NCBI GenBank assembly: GCA_014898425.1
Contig: RCSZ01000011.1
Coordinates: forward strand, 1,238,501-1,302,500
Source: Botryotinia globosa
Lineage: Eukaryota; Ascomycota; Leotiomycetes; Helotiales; Sclerotiniaceae
Direction: 5' to 3'
Length of the DNA: 64,000 nucleotides
Position numbers and translations under genes: made by a program. The notes below the pieces were generated by a model, which was given only the letters and a program-made list of their open reading frames with translations, had not been told where the DNA came from and did no database searches. Numbering within the stretch: position 1 is the stretch's first letter; each line of letters starts with the position of its first letter. Positions 46,859 through 60,204 of the stretch are shown one piece after another.

Positions 46859-46995
46859 TGTATTAACTAGCGTCGCGCTAGCGCTTCCCTATATATATTT
46901 AGTACCTAGCTTCCCATAGATAATAATGATTAAGAACAAATATAATTATATAGAACTAAATATTTATATTTATATTAATCAAATTGATATCAATA
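46859..46995 (+). repeat. Copia 5' LTR
   Basis: 137 bp, beginning TGTATTAACTAGCG with an inverted CTAGCG/CGCTAG pair, ending TATCAATA (CCAACA in the other LTR). The outer half is GC-preserved and the inner half mutated. Confidence 0.9.
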
Positions 46996-49964
46996 TTAAT
47001 TAATAATATTATAAATTAAGATCTTGAATTCTATTAAAAATATTAGATATTTTTATATAATATTCAGAATTAATAGAAATTCTGAAAAGATTATAAAGAA
47101 GATATTATTATATCAGGTATAATATATTTTTTTTTTTTATAGTACTAAAAAGTATATTTTGGATAATTGTATTGAAAAGATATATTCAAGAAGTTCGGTT
47201 TTATTAAATATAATAAATCGATTTTATATTTATTATATATTCATTTTTATATTATATATTGTATTAGGTAAAATAAAGATTTTTATTATTTTTTATATTT
47301 ATAAAAAACTTTCTTATATATATAAATATATATATATTTATAATAACTCTCGAAATATCTTTATTTATATATACAAATATATTGAAAAACGATATTATTT
47401 TAATTAAGAATATTATTAATAAAAATATATATACAAAGAAGGAAAAAAAAGAATACAAGAAATAATTTAATTTATTAAAAATAATATTAGATAATAAAAA
47501 AGCTATTATTATTAATAGTAAAAAGCTTATTAAATATATTAAATTCAAATATAAATAATATAATTATAAAGATATCAATAATAATAATCTAATAAAAATC
47601 TTTTATTATAATTTCAGGATATTTATAATTATATAATTTATAAAAATCTATTAGATTTATATACAAAAGCTATATATAATATTATATACTCAAGGAATAT
47701 ATTTATTAAAAATAGATATTAAAGTATTTATAGTTTTATTCAAACAATTTTATAAGATTACTATTAATAAATAAATGAAAGCACAAATTCAAAAAGTTTT
47801 GAAAGATATTAATATCAAGAAATCCAAATTCAAATTCGAAATTATTTACAAATTTATTAAAAACGATTTCAAATATATAAATAAAAACAATAAAAGTAAA
47901 TACAATGAAAATAACAATATAGGAAATCTTGATAATAGGAATAGTAATAATAATAAAGACAATAAAGATTGTAAATCCCAAAAGAATAAAATACTAATAT
48001 TATATTTCAATATACAATCTCTTATTAATTTATTAAAATTCTATATCAATAATAAGAAATATAATAGGAATAATAACAATTTCGATTTCAAGCTTTCAAT
48101 ATTTTATAAAATCTTATAATATACAAAGATATCTATAGATATATACTATAAAGTATTTTCGATTATATTCAAAAAGAATATATTTCAATTCTTTTATATT
48201 AATTATAGTTTTCTATTATCAATATTCAAAAAGCTTTATATTTATATATAAAACAATTTTGAAGAAAATAAATATCAATAAAATATATTATTGAAATAGA
48301 ATAGTATTATTCTAAAATCAATCAAAAAAAAGTATAAAAATAAACCACTTAATAAATATCTTATAATTATAATCAAATAATTATATATATTATAATATTG
48401 ATTTGATTTTATTATATAATAAATGTTCTATCTTTATAATAAACTTATATTTGTTTATAAAAATATAGAGATATATAATCTAGTTTATTTTGATTCTAAG
48501 AAAAAGATATCTAATTTAATCAATTAATTACAATAATCTATTAATATATAGGAGAGATTATATAAGAATGAAAGGAATATAATATTATTTATTAATAAGA
48601 AATTCCATAGTAATAATAATTACAATAATAATCAAAGCAATTCTAGGGATTTTAGAAATAACAATAATTTTAGAAACAATTTGTATAATAAACAATAATA
48701 TTTAAATTCTTCTAATTAATATAATTATTATTGGATATACAAAAAAAAAGAATATCAATTAATAAAACATTTTAAAGAAAAATAAGATAAGAATAGATAT
48801 AAATATAGAAAAAAGATTAAAAACAATAATAATAATGTATTTAATAAATATTATAACCAATAAATAATCGAATATAAGAAAAAAGCTATTAATATAAAAT
48901 CTGATTCAAAGATCAAAATAAATCTGTTTTTTATAAATCTTGATATTGAAAACGATATAAATAAGATATTTTTTGTAAATTCTAAGTTTATCAATAATCA
49001 AAAAGTATTTAATCAATTATTATTTAATATAATATTATATATAATAATTAGAAACTCTATTGAAATTGTTTTACCTATAGAAAATGTAATAAATATCTTT
49101 TATATAAATTATATAAATAAAGAATTCTTTAGTATATATATTAATATAATATATATAGAGAAGTTTATAATTGGGATTAAACAATATTATATATAAAAAT
49201 AGATTTGCTTAGTTAAATATGATCTATTAATAATAAGGGCTGTAAATGTATATTTCGAAAAGGGAATTATAATATTAATAGAATTATTCCAAATTGTTAT
49301 ATTATTTGAAAATATTGATTTTTATATTGTAAATATTGATATTCTATTTCTATTAAATTTTAAAAATATAAATTGTTTTAAAATATTTTATAATAATATT
49401 ATTAATTAGTTTATTATTTCAAAAAGTGAATACTTTATTATTAAAAGATATGGGTATATGTTTTTAATATAGAAAGTAAATATAAATTAATTTATTCAAA
49501 AATCGATTTATTAGAATAATTGCTATTTAATAATTATAAAATTATAATATTTATATCAATAATTCGATTATTTATTGATACAATGTTTTTATAATATATT
49601 GTAACAAACAGATTATAATAAAAGTAATAATATTATTAAGTATTTTATTAAATATTGCAAGTATTGTTAAATATATAATAAATCATTAGAATGTTTCAGA
49701 TTTATTTTACCAAAAAATATTGAATTCAATTATATTATTTATATTAATATTATATATATTATAAATAATCTGATTTTATATATTATCAATAAAACTATAT
49801 GTTATTAAATAGTTTGGTTTTTTAAAAATATTTTTATTAAATATATATTTGATAATTTCAAGGAATATTGGATTGATATATATATTAAATTGCTAGATTA
49901 TATTATTTATAATATTGAAAAGAACTTTATAAATAAAAAGTTTGTTTAAAACATAAAATCTATA

Positions 49965-50243
49965 TTGATTATTATTAAAAGTGTATTTATCAAAGTATAT
50001 AATTCTATAGGTATTGTTGAAAGATATTATTATCTATTATATTATATATATAAAATTTTAATAAAAAAACTTGAAAATAATAATCTAACTAAAATAATAA
50101 TTCTTCAAATAATAATAAAAACTGTAAACAATATAACAGGATCAAATGGATTTGTTCCTATATTATTAGTTTATAGAATATATTCTAGATTAAATGATAT
50201 TAATTTATCAATTATGATAATTATTCAATGTACAAAATTATAA
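49965..50243 (+). pseudogene. Copia integrase remnant
   Basis: A chance-open 92-codon stretch within the RIP-degraded pol region. It retains the copia integrase spacing around NSIGIVERYY and GFVPILLVYRIYSR. Flanking stops and the replacement of conserved residues by RIP-type changes show it is a relic and not an expressed protein. Confidence 0.7.
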
Positions 50244-52430
50244 AGAAAGTTATAATAGAAGTATATTATATTCAAGCTAAAAGATAAATTACAAAAATAT
50301 TGAAATTGAGGAATAAACTGTTTATAATATTTGTTTTTATTTTATTATTGAATTTAAAAGTTTTAATATGGAAAAAGGGAAAAAATAATAATATATTGGA
50401 TAAATAAATTAGATTATATACTCTAATTGGAATAAATGGGGAGATATATAAGATAGAATTTTCTAGTGAATCAATTAAATTCTAATCTATATTTATACAA
50501 TTCTTTTACATAGAATCTAAAGAAATAAAACCAAAAAACAATTATATAAATAATAATAATAATAATATTATAATTATTAATACATTATATATAAAGATAT
50601 TATAATTCCAAATATTATTATTAATAGTATAATTAGATATATAATTATATTATTATATAAAAAGTAATTTGATAAGAATAATCAATATAATAAATATTAA
50701 TAAAGAATATATCGCAAAACTATTATAATTAATTATATTTTTGTAAAATAATATATTTATAAAATATATAGAATTGTAATATAAGAAAGTTAATAGATTA
50801 ATAAAGAGTGAAATCTTCAAGATTATTTTAAAAAATAATATTCCGCCCAGAATAAAACTTTTCAAATTACGTTTTATTAATGAAATAAAAGAAAAGAATA
50901 TTAACAGAATATATACAAAGTTATAATTAATGATTTAGGTATATCAAAATGAGAATAAAATTATTGTTTTAATATAATTATTTATTATTCAATATATTAG
51001 CTAATATATTATTCTTGTATTTATTATTATTTTATAAATATTAAATAAATATATTCAAATCTATTTACAGAATATTATATAAGTATATACTCAATCAATC
51101 ATAACTTTGAATAGATTTATTTATATAGAAATATTGAAAAAGATTGGATTTGAAAATGAATATATTCTATACATTATAAAACTCTTATATAATATCCCTG
51201 AAATAGAAAATCACTGATTTGAAATCTATTACAATTATTACAAAAATAAACTGAATATAATACAATCTATATATAATTTTTATCTACTCTACTCAACTAA
51301 TAATATTGATATTATAAGGTTTTAAATTGATAATATATTTATAATTATAAATAAAAGATTTATATATTTAGAATAAAAGTAATTAGACAAAGTCAATTTT
51401 ATAATTAAAGATAGAAAGTAATTTATAAAAAACTATTCACTCAGATTTAACAATTATTTAATTATTTTTAAAAATATTAGAATCTATTTCAATTAAAAGA
51501 AATAATATAATAATATTAAAATAATTATAATTAAGAATATTGATATATATAAAACAAAGAGAAAAGTTTGGAAAAATATTATTTCAAAAAATCAATATAT
51601 TATTTAATATATAAAAAGAATATATATTGCAATTATATATCAACTAAAGATATTTTATTATTTTTCTATTATTATCCAAATAATAGATCTAAAAAAAGAA
51701 GATATAAATAAATTCAATAAAATTATTAAATAGCAAATGAATAATCTGAAAAAAGGATTTATATTTATATCTCTAAATATAAATTTTATCAAATTAATTA
51801 TTTTTATTAATATATTATTTACTAATAATATTGATTTATTATTACAAATTAACTATATGATTTACTTAATAAATAAATACAATAATATTAATATTATATA
51901 TTAGATATTAATTAAATACAAAAGAATTATTAAAAATATATTAGCTTTTGAACTATATATATTAATTCTAAATTTCGATATCAGAACTACTATTAAAAAT
52001 ACCATCAATACTATTCTCAAATCTAAAAAGCTAATACCATTTATACTTTATACAAACTCAAAGTCATTATATAACCTATTGACTAAACTCAATACAAATA
52101 CAAAAAAACAACTTCTAATCAATATTATAACTTTAAAACAATACTATAAGAATAAAAAGATTACAAAGATTAAATAGATTAATAGGAAATCAAATCCTAC
52201 AAACATCATAACCAAAAACAATATATATCAAATATTAAAAGATTTAATTGATATTAATAAGATAATTATTAAAGTAATACATTAGATAGAAAAGGAATAA
52301 TAATATAAAAACTAGATAAAACTAAAAGAATATTATATCTAAAATAAATTATGAACTAAAATATATAATCGTATTTATTTTTAGAGAATTGTTAATATTA
52401 GGATATTGATTATATAATCAAAGAGGGTAT

Positions 52431-52567
52431 TATATTAATTAGTATTGTATTAATACTTCCCTATATATATTTAATACCTAGTTTCCCATAAATAATAATA
52501 ATTAAGAACAAATACAACCATATAGGACTAAGTACTTACATTTATATCAACCAAGTTGATACCAACA
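52431..52567 (+). repeat. Copia 3' LTR
   Basis: 137 bp, ending TTGATACCAACA. The outer (right) half keeps C and G where the left LTR has T and A, the mirror image of the 5' LTR. Confidence 0.9.
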
Positions 52568-55127
52568 CACGATGATTCAACTTGCTTGATGACAGGGTCA
52601 TTAACGACCACCACAAACGATTTGCAGTTCTCAAATGAGGATATCATTTGGTTCCAAGCTTTGGAGAAGCTCAAGACTGATGATCCGGACCTGGTACGTA
52701 ACTTCGTTACTTTGTCTCAAAAAGCACTTCTAACCAGCTCAATTTCCACATGAAGTATGAACAATACTCACTCATTATATGTCGCGAAACAGACGAGAGC
52801 AATGAATACATTCCAACGAGTCCGCAAAATCCTTAGCCAATGCAGCAACGCTCCTGAACGTGTGCCAAAATAGCCCCGAAACAATGAATGCCGCAAGTGG
52901 TAGAGGTGATGAGGTGTTTGAGAAGACTATTGAGATTGTAGGCCTGGCTAAAGACTTCGTGGAGTCAGTTGTAAGCACCGAGCCTCATGGAGCAGTAGCT
53001 TGGGCAGGCGTCTGTCTTTTTCTTCCGGTATGTTTCGTGTACTCTGAGCTTGCTCTCTACCTTCTCTTGTTCTCCTTTCATGACTAGAAATGCTTATGGT
53101 TTGCTAACAGAGGGCCAGCTTCTCCTCGATCCATCTCAACAAGATGAAGCTTGTCGCAAAGGCCTTGAGGAGATACCCTTTTTCATCCACAAGTATAAAT
53201 TAGTGGAAAGCATTTGTGCAACTCAAACTTCAGGTTCGGCACTTACCACCACGGTTGATATTTTGCCCAAAGGGATCATTGACTTATATACCAAGATACT
53301 CAATTTTCAGGCTGAGGTTGTATGTCAATTAAACCGATCCACGATCAAAGGCTATCTGCGGAAAGTCTTCCAAACCGATAAGTGGGAAACCATGCATCAC
53401 GATTTCTTACGCATAGAAGGGCGATGTTGGGGGATAGCCCAGGCGATTGATAGCGATCGTTGTAGTAGGTTATTGAAGGAACACAATACCAAATTGGCAG
53501 AGCTTCATACCATCGGGCAAGTAGTCTCCAATTTTACATCAAAAAAGATGGTAAGCTGATTGTCAGTCATATCGGAGCTCCTCAAAGTATCAAGTCAGAC
53601 ACATCAAGCAGTTATTGATATTGGAATAGAATCTAAGCAACGCGAAAGAACCAAAGAGGAAATGGAATGTCTGCAAGCTTTTCGTTCAGCTAATCTTTAT
53701 GAAGAACAAAAGAATCGAAATCCTGATCGTGTTGATGGCACTCGCAGGTGGTTACTTGAATCACAGAGTTTTCGCGACTGGAGAGACGGTGAAAGCTCAG
53801 GTCTTCTTTGGATCTCAGCAGATCCAGGGTGTGGAAAGTCAGTCCTTTCTAAACCATGCGTGGACGAAAGACTGGTGAGCATATCTCCTGCAACTATCAT
53901 GTGTCACTTATTTTTCAAGGATATCTCTCCAGAACAGCGGAATCCAAAAAAGGTGGTTGCAGCGTTGATCCACCAGATACTTTCGAAGAATAGTCATCTC
54001 TGGACACATGTGATAGAGAGTTGGAAGCTCAACGGCAGAGAGCTTTGTGACTTGTATGATAGAATGTGGGACATTTTGGAATCGATAGCAGGCGATCCTG
54101 CTGCTGGTGATATCATCTGCGTCATCGACGCTTTGGACGAGTGTGATTCAGGTTATGATATGTGAGAGCAGTTTATTCAGAGAATGCATAGGCTTACATA
54201 CGAAAATCAGCCATGCCACATGAAGTTTGTGGTCACCAGTCGCCCTTATTCTGAGATCGAGGGAATATTCTCGGGCATGAATCAAAACTTTTCTATAATT
54301 CGTATAGCAGGGAAATAGAATCTGAGATGATCTCGCAGGAAATAAACCTCGTCATCATTCACAAAATTGCGCAACTGGACTTGAGCAAAAGAGCGAAAAC
54401 CCGTATCATAAGTTGTTTGCAAGGAATGAGCCATGGGACTTATATCTTTGGTTATACTTAATTATGCACGTTGTTCGCGAGAGAGTATCTACTAGCGGGG
54501 ACGCCGAGAAGATAGAAGAAAGCCTGAGAACACTACCAATCACTGTGGAGCAAGCGTGAGTTTCTGATTCGTCTCGGCTTCTCTTTTGGAATTCTCATGG
54601 CGTCTGTGAATGTTGCCAATATGCTAATACAATCATTTCAGATATGAAACCATTCTGAATAAAAGTCCACGCAGATCAGATACCGAAAAATTACTTCACA
54701 TTATCGTCGGGGCTGAACGCCCGCCAAGTACGGATGAAATTAACATTGCCATGAGCATCAAAGTATGTTACAATGGGTCTCAAACTTTCGAGGACATTTG
54801 TTTGGAAGGTAGCAAACTTTACCCCGGCATGCTTCGTAATCTCTGTGGACTCTTCATACAGATTGTGGATTCGAACGTGTACCTCAAACATCAGACAGCG
54901 AAAGAATTTCTTATCGAGAGCAAGCAAACGAAAGAGAGGATGGTTCCTGGAAGCATTATCTCCAGCCAGATATATCTCAAAGAATTCTAGCTGAAGCATG
55001 TATTTCCTATCTATTCCTTGATAACTTTAACTCTTGTTTGGTGGATGGCAACGGTCGCTCAAGTCGCTTAGGAACATTCGCTTCTTTCTTAGATTATTGT
55101 GCAGAATTTTGGACTGCACACTACAAG
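52568..55127 (+). pseudogene. NLR pseudogene, central part: NWD-type N-terminal helices and NACHT domain
   Basis: Continues from the 5' fragment across the copia element. In order: ALEKLKTDDPDLVRNF; a helical domain containing STEPHGAVAWAGVCLFLP and LNFQAEVVCQLNR, typical of the NWD_NACHT_N region; and a NACHT NTPase with Walker A GCGKSVLSK (near 53830-53856) and Walker B IICVIDALDEC (near 54115-54145). The frame is then broken by TGA at 54163-54165, a frameshift with TAG near 54316 and more stops around 54460-54520. Recognisable NACHT-to-winged-helix sequence (YETILNKSPR) follows near 54645-54670. Fungal NLRs sense non-self or symbionts and can trigger cell death, but this copy cannot make an intact receptor. 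Confidence 0.85.
55120..55127 (+). repeat. 8-bp target duplication, left copy (ACTACAAG)
   Basis: Identical to 55520-55527 on the other side of the MITE. Confidence 0.92.
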
Positions 55128-55519
55128 TAGGGTTGGGCAAATTATATAATCCGGCTGAGGATTACATATTTTTATAATATAACGTTTTTTGATTGGTATA
55201 AAATATTACGCCAAGATTATGCACGTGATTTGACGGCCAATCAAACCCTTAGAATGAATGAAAGTGGGGAAAATTCGAAGGCATTCTCCGATGGGTTATT
55301 AAAAAAGCTATTATGGATTTTTATATCACATGATTTATATCATGTGATATAAAATCATGTGATTTCAGAAAAAAATCTTATTTTTAAGGATTTCGGCTTA
55401 ATTTTTCTTTCAAATTTATTATATAGGAAAAATCGATATATAATTTGCTTGACTAATATTACATATTATAATTTGTTGATCAATACGTTCAAATATTATA
55501 TTATATATGCCCAACCCTA
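55128..55519. mobile_element. 392-bp hAT-like MITE inside the NLR pseudogene
   Basis: Perfect 12-bp terminal inverted repeats, TAGGGTTGGGCA and TGCCCAACCCTA, flanked by the identical 8-bp duplication ACTACAAG. An 8-bp duplication with a TAGGG-type end is the mark of the hAT superfamily. The interior is AT-rich with a 13-bp perfect hairpin (55322-55334 with 55339-55351) and no coding frame. The flanking NLR frame reads on without shift if the element and one duplication copy are ignored. Confidence 0.92.
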
Positions 55520-57106
55520 ACTACAAGTGCGCGATATCTTTTTTCGACACTGCCGATATTGCCAGCTTGTGTTCATATTCTAATCGGCGCACGAATTGGG
55601 GACGACTATTTCAACCCGGGAACCCACAAATAATATATTGCGGAGACATCGACACAACAGCCCTCATGATCATCTCGCATTTCAATCTTTACGAACTTGG
55701 TAAGCATGTGATCCATGATCCTAGTTTCGATAATCAAGAGCTAGAGGCATACAAAGACGGCTATACCCCCACTAATACAGGCTATCTCGAATACCAGTAT
55801 TGATATGGTATGTTCAAGTTGGATACTACTCGCATTTCTTTCAACGATGAAATATGAGATAGGTCCAGCTACTTATCAAGAGTGGTGCTGATTTAGACTA
55901 CGAAATGGGGATGCGCAGTCCTCTTGAAGATGCTCTAAACCTTGGTAATCTTGTTATTCTCCAATCCGTTGCGAAAGTCGCAACGGATGAAAGAATCAAG
56001 CCGTTGACTGTGCTAGATATGGCTGCCATGAATACTAGAAGGGATGAATTTGTCCCAATATTTCTCGATTCATTGGTACGTCCAAGGACAGAAGGATATC
56101 TTGAAATAGCCTTGTAATGGGCCCTATGCACCGGGAGTATTAGACTTGTAGAATTACTACTATCTTCCGGAGCTGATCCCACCTACTCTATCCTTAAAGG
56201 CATGCCTAACTCGTGCAAACGCTGCTTACAATTATCTTTTGGCCTCCCTTTCGACTACTCAGAGGATCCAAAATCAGGCAAGCAAGTCTGTCACTATGGA
56301 GTTCTGAAATTACTCTTATCGAAAGCGAAAACCCTATCTTGTGAATTTTTGAGAAGTCAGCTGGTCAGGTGCGTGAATAAAAACAAGTGTGATGAATCTA
56401 GCATATTGCGAAGCTATTTGAATCGTCCACGCTTCCCTGGGCTGATACTTGATGAGAATCGGTCACCAATAGCATTCGCAGCATTATATGCACACACAAA
56501 TTCTATGGAACTCTTGCTGGGCGAACCTCATGATGTAAAAAAGTACTTAGCAACTATTTTGCGGTGTCACGTTTATACTTCAGATGTGCTTCAGACGTGT
56601 GAGAATGGGGACTATTGGACCAAAGAAAGCGTTGAAGTTACTGCGTTAATTGCAGGGGTGATTTCTGGAAGCGAGAGAGTTGTCGAACGCTTGATTAGGG
56701 ACGGAGCCGATACCAACATAAGCACAGAGCTGGGGTCACCATTATTTTCCGCAGCTGCGATTTCTACGGTCGCGATTGTCCAATTATTGATTAACAGCGG
56801 TGCTCAAGTAATGCCATCCGAACTTGAAGGAAGAGAACATTCCTCACCGCTGCTTATCGCTGCTGCGCTGGGAAACATAGACATTGTGGAATTACTACTT
56901 AAATCTGGTGCTGATGTTGAGCGGGGAACCGCAATCATCTTTCATTCAATGCTGGATTGAGAAAAGGAGATGGAGGGAAGATTCTATTCTTCTGCTATGG
57001 AAGCTGCGGAGGTGGAAGGCCATGAAGATGTGGTTGCGCTTTTGCGGGAGTATAGGGATAGGCAGGTTGTGAGGGAGTGGAGGATGGTGAAGTTTAAATT
57101 ACTATG
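55520..57106 (+). pseudogene. NLR pseudogene, C-terminal part: ankyrin repeats
   Basis: Resumes after the MITE as CAISFFDTADIASLCSY in the same frame, with TGA at 55801-55803. Ankyrin-like units follow, for example the one at GADLDYEMGMRSPLEDALN (near 55885), VVERLIRDGADTNIS and LLIAAALGNIDIVELLLKSGADV (56660-56925). The long frame ends at 56960 after a frameshift. The final ankyrin unit, AAEVEGHEDVVALLREYRD, continues in another frame to TGA at 57104-57106. Several stops and at least one frameshift mark this as decayed. Confidence 0.82.
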
Positions 57107-57886
57107 ATGGAGAGAAGAGTTGAAGAGGTGGAAGATTAGTCTGGGGTGGGGGCTGATGTTGAGGATGTTTAGTTCCTGTAGGTTTTATTTTGGGGGACGT
57201 TGGATGTTTTTGAGGATTCGGTTTGGTCTATTGGGTTCTTGATTTGGGGATATGTTGCCAGAATCACAACGAGTTGTATCAAAGTTTACTTTCACAAGTT
57301 TCAGAAGGAAGAGTCCCCAATATTTGCAGCATAAGAGTCAGCCTAAGAGCCAAGACATAGCATACCTTATCTTCTTGTTATGATATAGACGACTCAACGA
57401 GGAGGAAATGTGGGTTGTGAGTAGCACGGAAAGGTGTTGGTACTGTTATTGCTATTGCTATTGCTATTTATTCATCCATCCATCCCCTCATCCGTCTATC
57501 CGTTCAACTAACTATTTGTTTGACCATTCATTTGCAATGCTAGATTCTTACACCATTTGTACGTATGTAATATAACCATACCATAATCATGGATACTGCA
57601 ATATTGCAAAATAGATACAATCATCCATCCATCCAGCCATCCATACAAGCGATTACATGCGCTAACCAGATCCAAAGCAATTGATATCATCATCTCGTAA
57701 CTTCGTAATATGCACGTACGCTTGCTTACCATTCTAGCAATCTCTTTCAATATTTTTCTTTCTCTCAAAGAAATACCGGCAGATCCGTAAATATCCCGTG
57801 AGACATGTTCCTTTCATTTCATTTCCTCTTATTCATCATCATCTTCTTCTCCCTTCAGTCACGCACGCACAACTCCATCCGTCCAA
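57107..57886. other. Intergenic region between the NLR remnant and MRE11
   Basis: About 0.8 kb of 3' flanking DNA for both genes, with short TGCTAT and CATC repeats (57443-57485). No gene seen. Confidence 0.6.
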
Positions 57887-60204
57887 CTATCTCCGTCTCG
57901 CCCTCCCCGAACTAACCGCGCTCATCGGTTGAAACGCATCATCCTCATCATCATCCTCACTAATCTCATCCTCACTCAACTCAACCGCCTGCTTTTTTCT
58001 CTCCCCCCCTCCTCCTCTTGCCGTCACCTGACTCGGCTGCGAAAAAGTCAACTGTGTTTGGGTTTGTCTTCCGCGCGCCGCAGCCGCTCTCTTGGGTTGA
58101 CTCTTTGGTTTAGCCGCTGGCGTAGGCGCAGGCGCTTCTTCCATTTCCACGTCTTCGTCTTCGTCATCGCTTGGTTCGGGTTCGGGGACCTTTTTTCTGC
58201 TTCTTGATGTGGTGGCTGGTTTCGCAGGGGTCTTTTTGGGGGCTGCGGGTTTCTTGGCTGGGGCTCGTTTGGCGGGGAGTTTTTTGGTGGTGCTGGTGGG
58301 TTTGGGTTCTTCGTCTACGACTTCAGCGAAAGGGTCATCGGAATCGTCGTCGCTGATGATGAATCCACCTGTGCTCTTTCCGTTGCCGTTGTTGTTTCCA
58401 CGCTTGGGTGGGGGAGCAGGTGGTGCATCGTCACTATCATCATCATTATTCTCTCCATTGTCCGTTTCGCAATGCTCGACTTTTTCACCCCACTCTCCAT
58501 CGAGGTCTGAGTCAAAATCTGCGGGTCTGGGTTTAGGTTTGAGTTTCTTGGCGGGGTTTTTGGATTTGCTTCCTGAGCGGGCGGCGAGTGCTTCTTGTTG
58601 AGCGCGAAACTTTTCCATGGCCGCATTGAGATAGTCATCTTCGTCACCGACTTCGTTGTCTGCGCCGTTGGCTTGTTTGATGAGTTCTTCGACTTGAGCT
58701 TTGAGGGACTTTTGGACAAAGATTTCCATGGCGTGACGATCATCCTTATCGACAAACTGACCTACTGCGTCGCCAAAGGGGGTCGTGGGGAGGACTTGAA
58801 GGGATTGTTTTTCGAGAAATTCTTTAACTAGAAGTTCGACTTTTACGTCGTCGAAACCGGCAACCTGGGCGAGAGTTCCTTCTTCTGGGAGATCGATTTC
58901 GGTGGCGAATTTACGGGTTGCGCCGGCTTTTTTGCGATGGTATTGGATTACATCTTTTATGTTTGCGACACGGTTGATGAAACGACTGGAGAAACGTTGA
59001 GGATTTTCGCAGTCGAATTTACCGCCTTCTGGTGGAGTGAATTCAACCTTGAGACGAACAAGAGGAAGGGGAATATCGTCGAGCTCTTCTTCTGGTTCAT
59101 CTTGAAGGGAGATCCATTCAGCGCGTGCTTGATCTATGAGTTCATCCACAATGGTCATAAGCTCTTTGGTAATTTTGGTGCGGTTATCCTTTACTTTTGC
59201 GAGATGTTTAGTTCGCTTGTCTGTAGCGAGGACGACTTCTTTTGTAATGAATGGCCGTACAGACTTGAGACGAATCTTCTCGATTTTGAATTCCCTACCG
59301 GTGATACTGGCGATAGCAACATGTTTTGGGACAGCTTCACCAGGAACTAACGATGTAGCTACTGATGATCCAGGTTGCATGACATGAAATGACTTTTCGG
59401 GATTGTAACTTGGATCAATAAGACATTCATGTTCGTGACCCCAGACAACTAAGTCTAGGAAATCAGGAAGAAAGTTCTCAGGTAAATAAGAAGTTTCTGT
59501 GTGAGCATGGTGATTTTGATGAACTGCCATGAGATTAAACCAATCCTTTTGTTGTACTCCTGGTTTGAACCATTTGACATGACCATCTCTGAATGTACGA
59601 TAAAGACGCTCGTCTCGCACGTTACTCATGCCATACAAAGCCAGCTTCGTTTGACCTTTTTGCAAAAGTACTGGTTTGATTTGAATGCGATCTGCTTCGG
59701 GGGTTCGACCAAAGTAGTTGACCAATCCGGAAGCTTGTAGTAAATCCAAAGCACAGTAATTTCCATCTCCGGCCGGATCATCATGATTGCCATGAATAGA
59801 AAAAACTGGTATAGCAACATTGATATCTGGATCCTCGTAATTGACATGATTGAACGAACCGTCAAAGATATCGTTTGCGTCGCTGAGTAATTCCAATTCG
59901 CAGGGTTTTTCTCCGAGACAATTCATTCGTAGTGATCGCATAACTTGGTACATAGCTTTTCGAGAAGGCTGACTGTAGTGAAAGAGATCTCCTGCGAGTA
60001 AGACCATGTCTACATCTCGATCTTTTGCTAGACGCATTACTTCGTCAAAACTTCTCCAGCTGTCGTCCTTGCGCACAGCATCATTCTCTGCATATCCCAC
60101 ATGGCTATCTGTGGCAATGAGTATTCGAATCGTATCTGCTGCTATAAAGAAGTCAGTAATTGTTTTCCGATCAGACAATAGAACTTACCTGTGAAAGTCG
60201 GCAT
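57887..60204 (-). CDS. mre11: MRE11 double-strand-break repair nuclease
   Basis: Two exons on the minus strand: a 16-nt first exon (60204-60189) and 60141-57887, separated by a 47-nt intron, giving 756 residues. The spliced N-terminus is MPTFTAADTIRILIATDSHVGY, the normal MRE11 start. Reading through the intron would give an unusual leader instead. Phosphoesterase motifs are D17 and H19 (DSHVGY), D57 (AGDLFH), N124-H125 (GNHDDP), HQNHHAH and WGHEHE. The capping and DNA-binding region follows to about residue 430, then an acidic and Ala/Lys/Pro-rich tail with SQ-type sites ending in GRARRR. It forms the MRN/MRX complex with Rad50 and Nbs1 in the nucleus, resecting broken DNA ends. All key residues are present. 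Confidence 0.96.
60142..60188 (-). other. Intron of mre11
   Basis: Donor GTAAGT directly after ACAG (60188 downward), acceptor TTATAG ending at 60142. It is needed to reach the canonical MPTFT start. Confidence 0.9.

Larger units (their letters stand above)
46859..52567 (+). mobile_element. Ty1/copia LTR retrotransposon, RIP-degraded, 5.7 kb
   Basis: Two 137-bp LTRs align without gaps (27 differences by my count, all transitions). A purine run AAAGAGGGTA (52420-52429) precedes the right LTR. Degraded protein remnants appear in copia order on the plus strand. A CX2CX4CX4H knuckle has its cysteines changed to Tyr (48729-48770). An integrase remnant (49965-50243) comes next. The RNase H region follows, with TNSKSLYN in place of the usual TDSKS (52052 onward). 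The order integrase before RNase H is diagnostic of copia rather than gypsy. No clear 5-bp target duplication is visible; only CAC is shared by the two flanks. It inserted into the NLR gene. Confidence 0.93.

Noticed and set aside
47159..48119. Several Ile/Asn/Lys-rich frames in the AT-rich block, looking like mitochondrial or hypothetical genes
   Set aside because: They lie inside the copia element between its LTRs, and the composition is the product of C-to-T mutation. These are relics, not genes.
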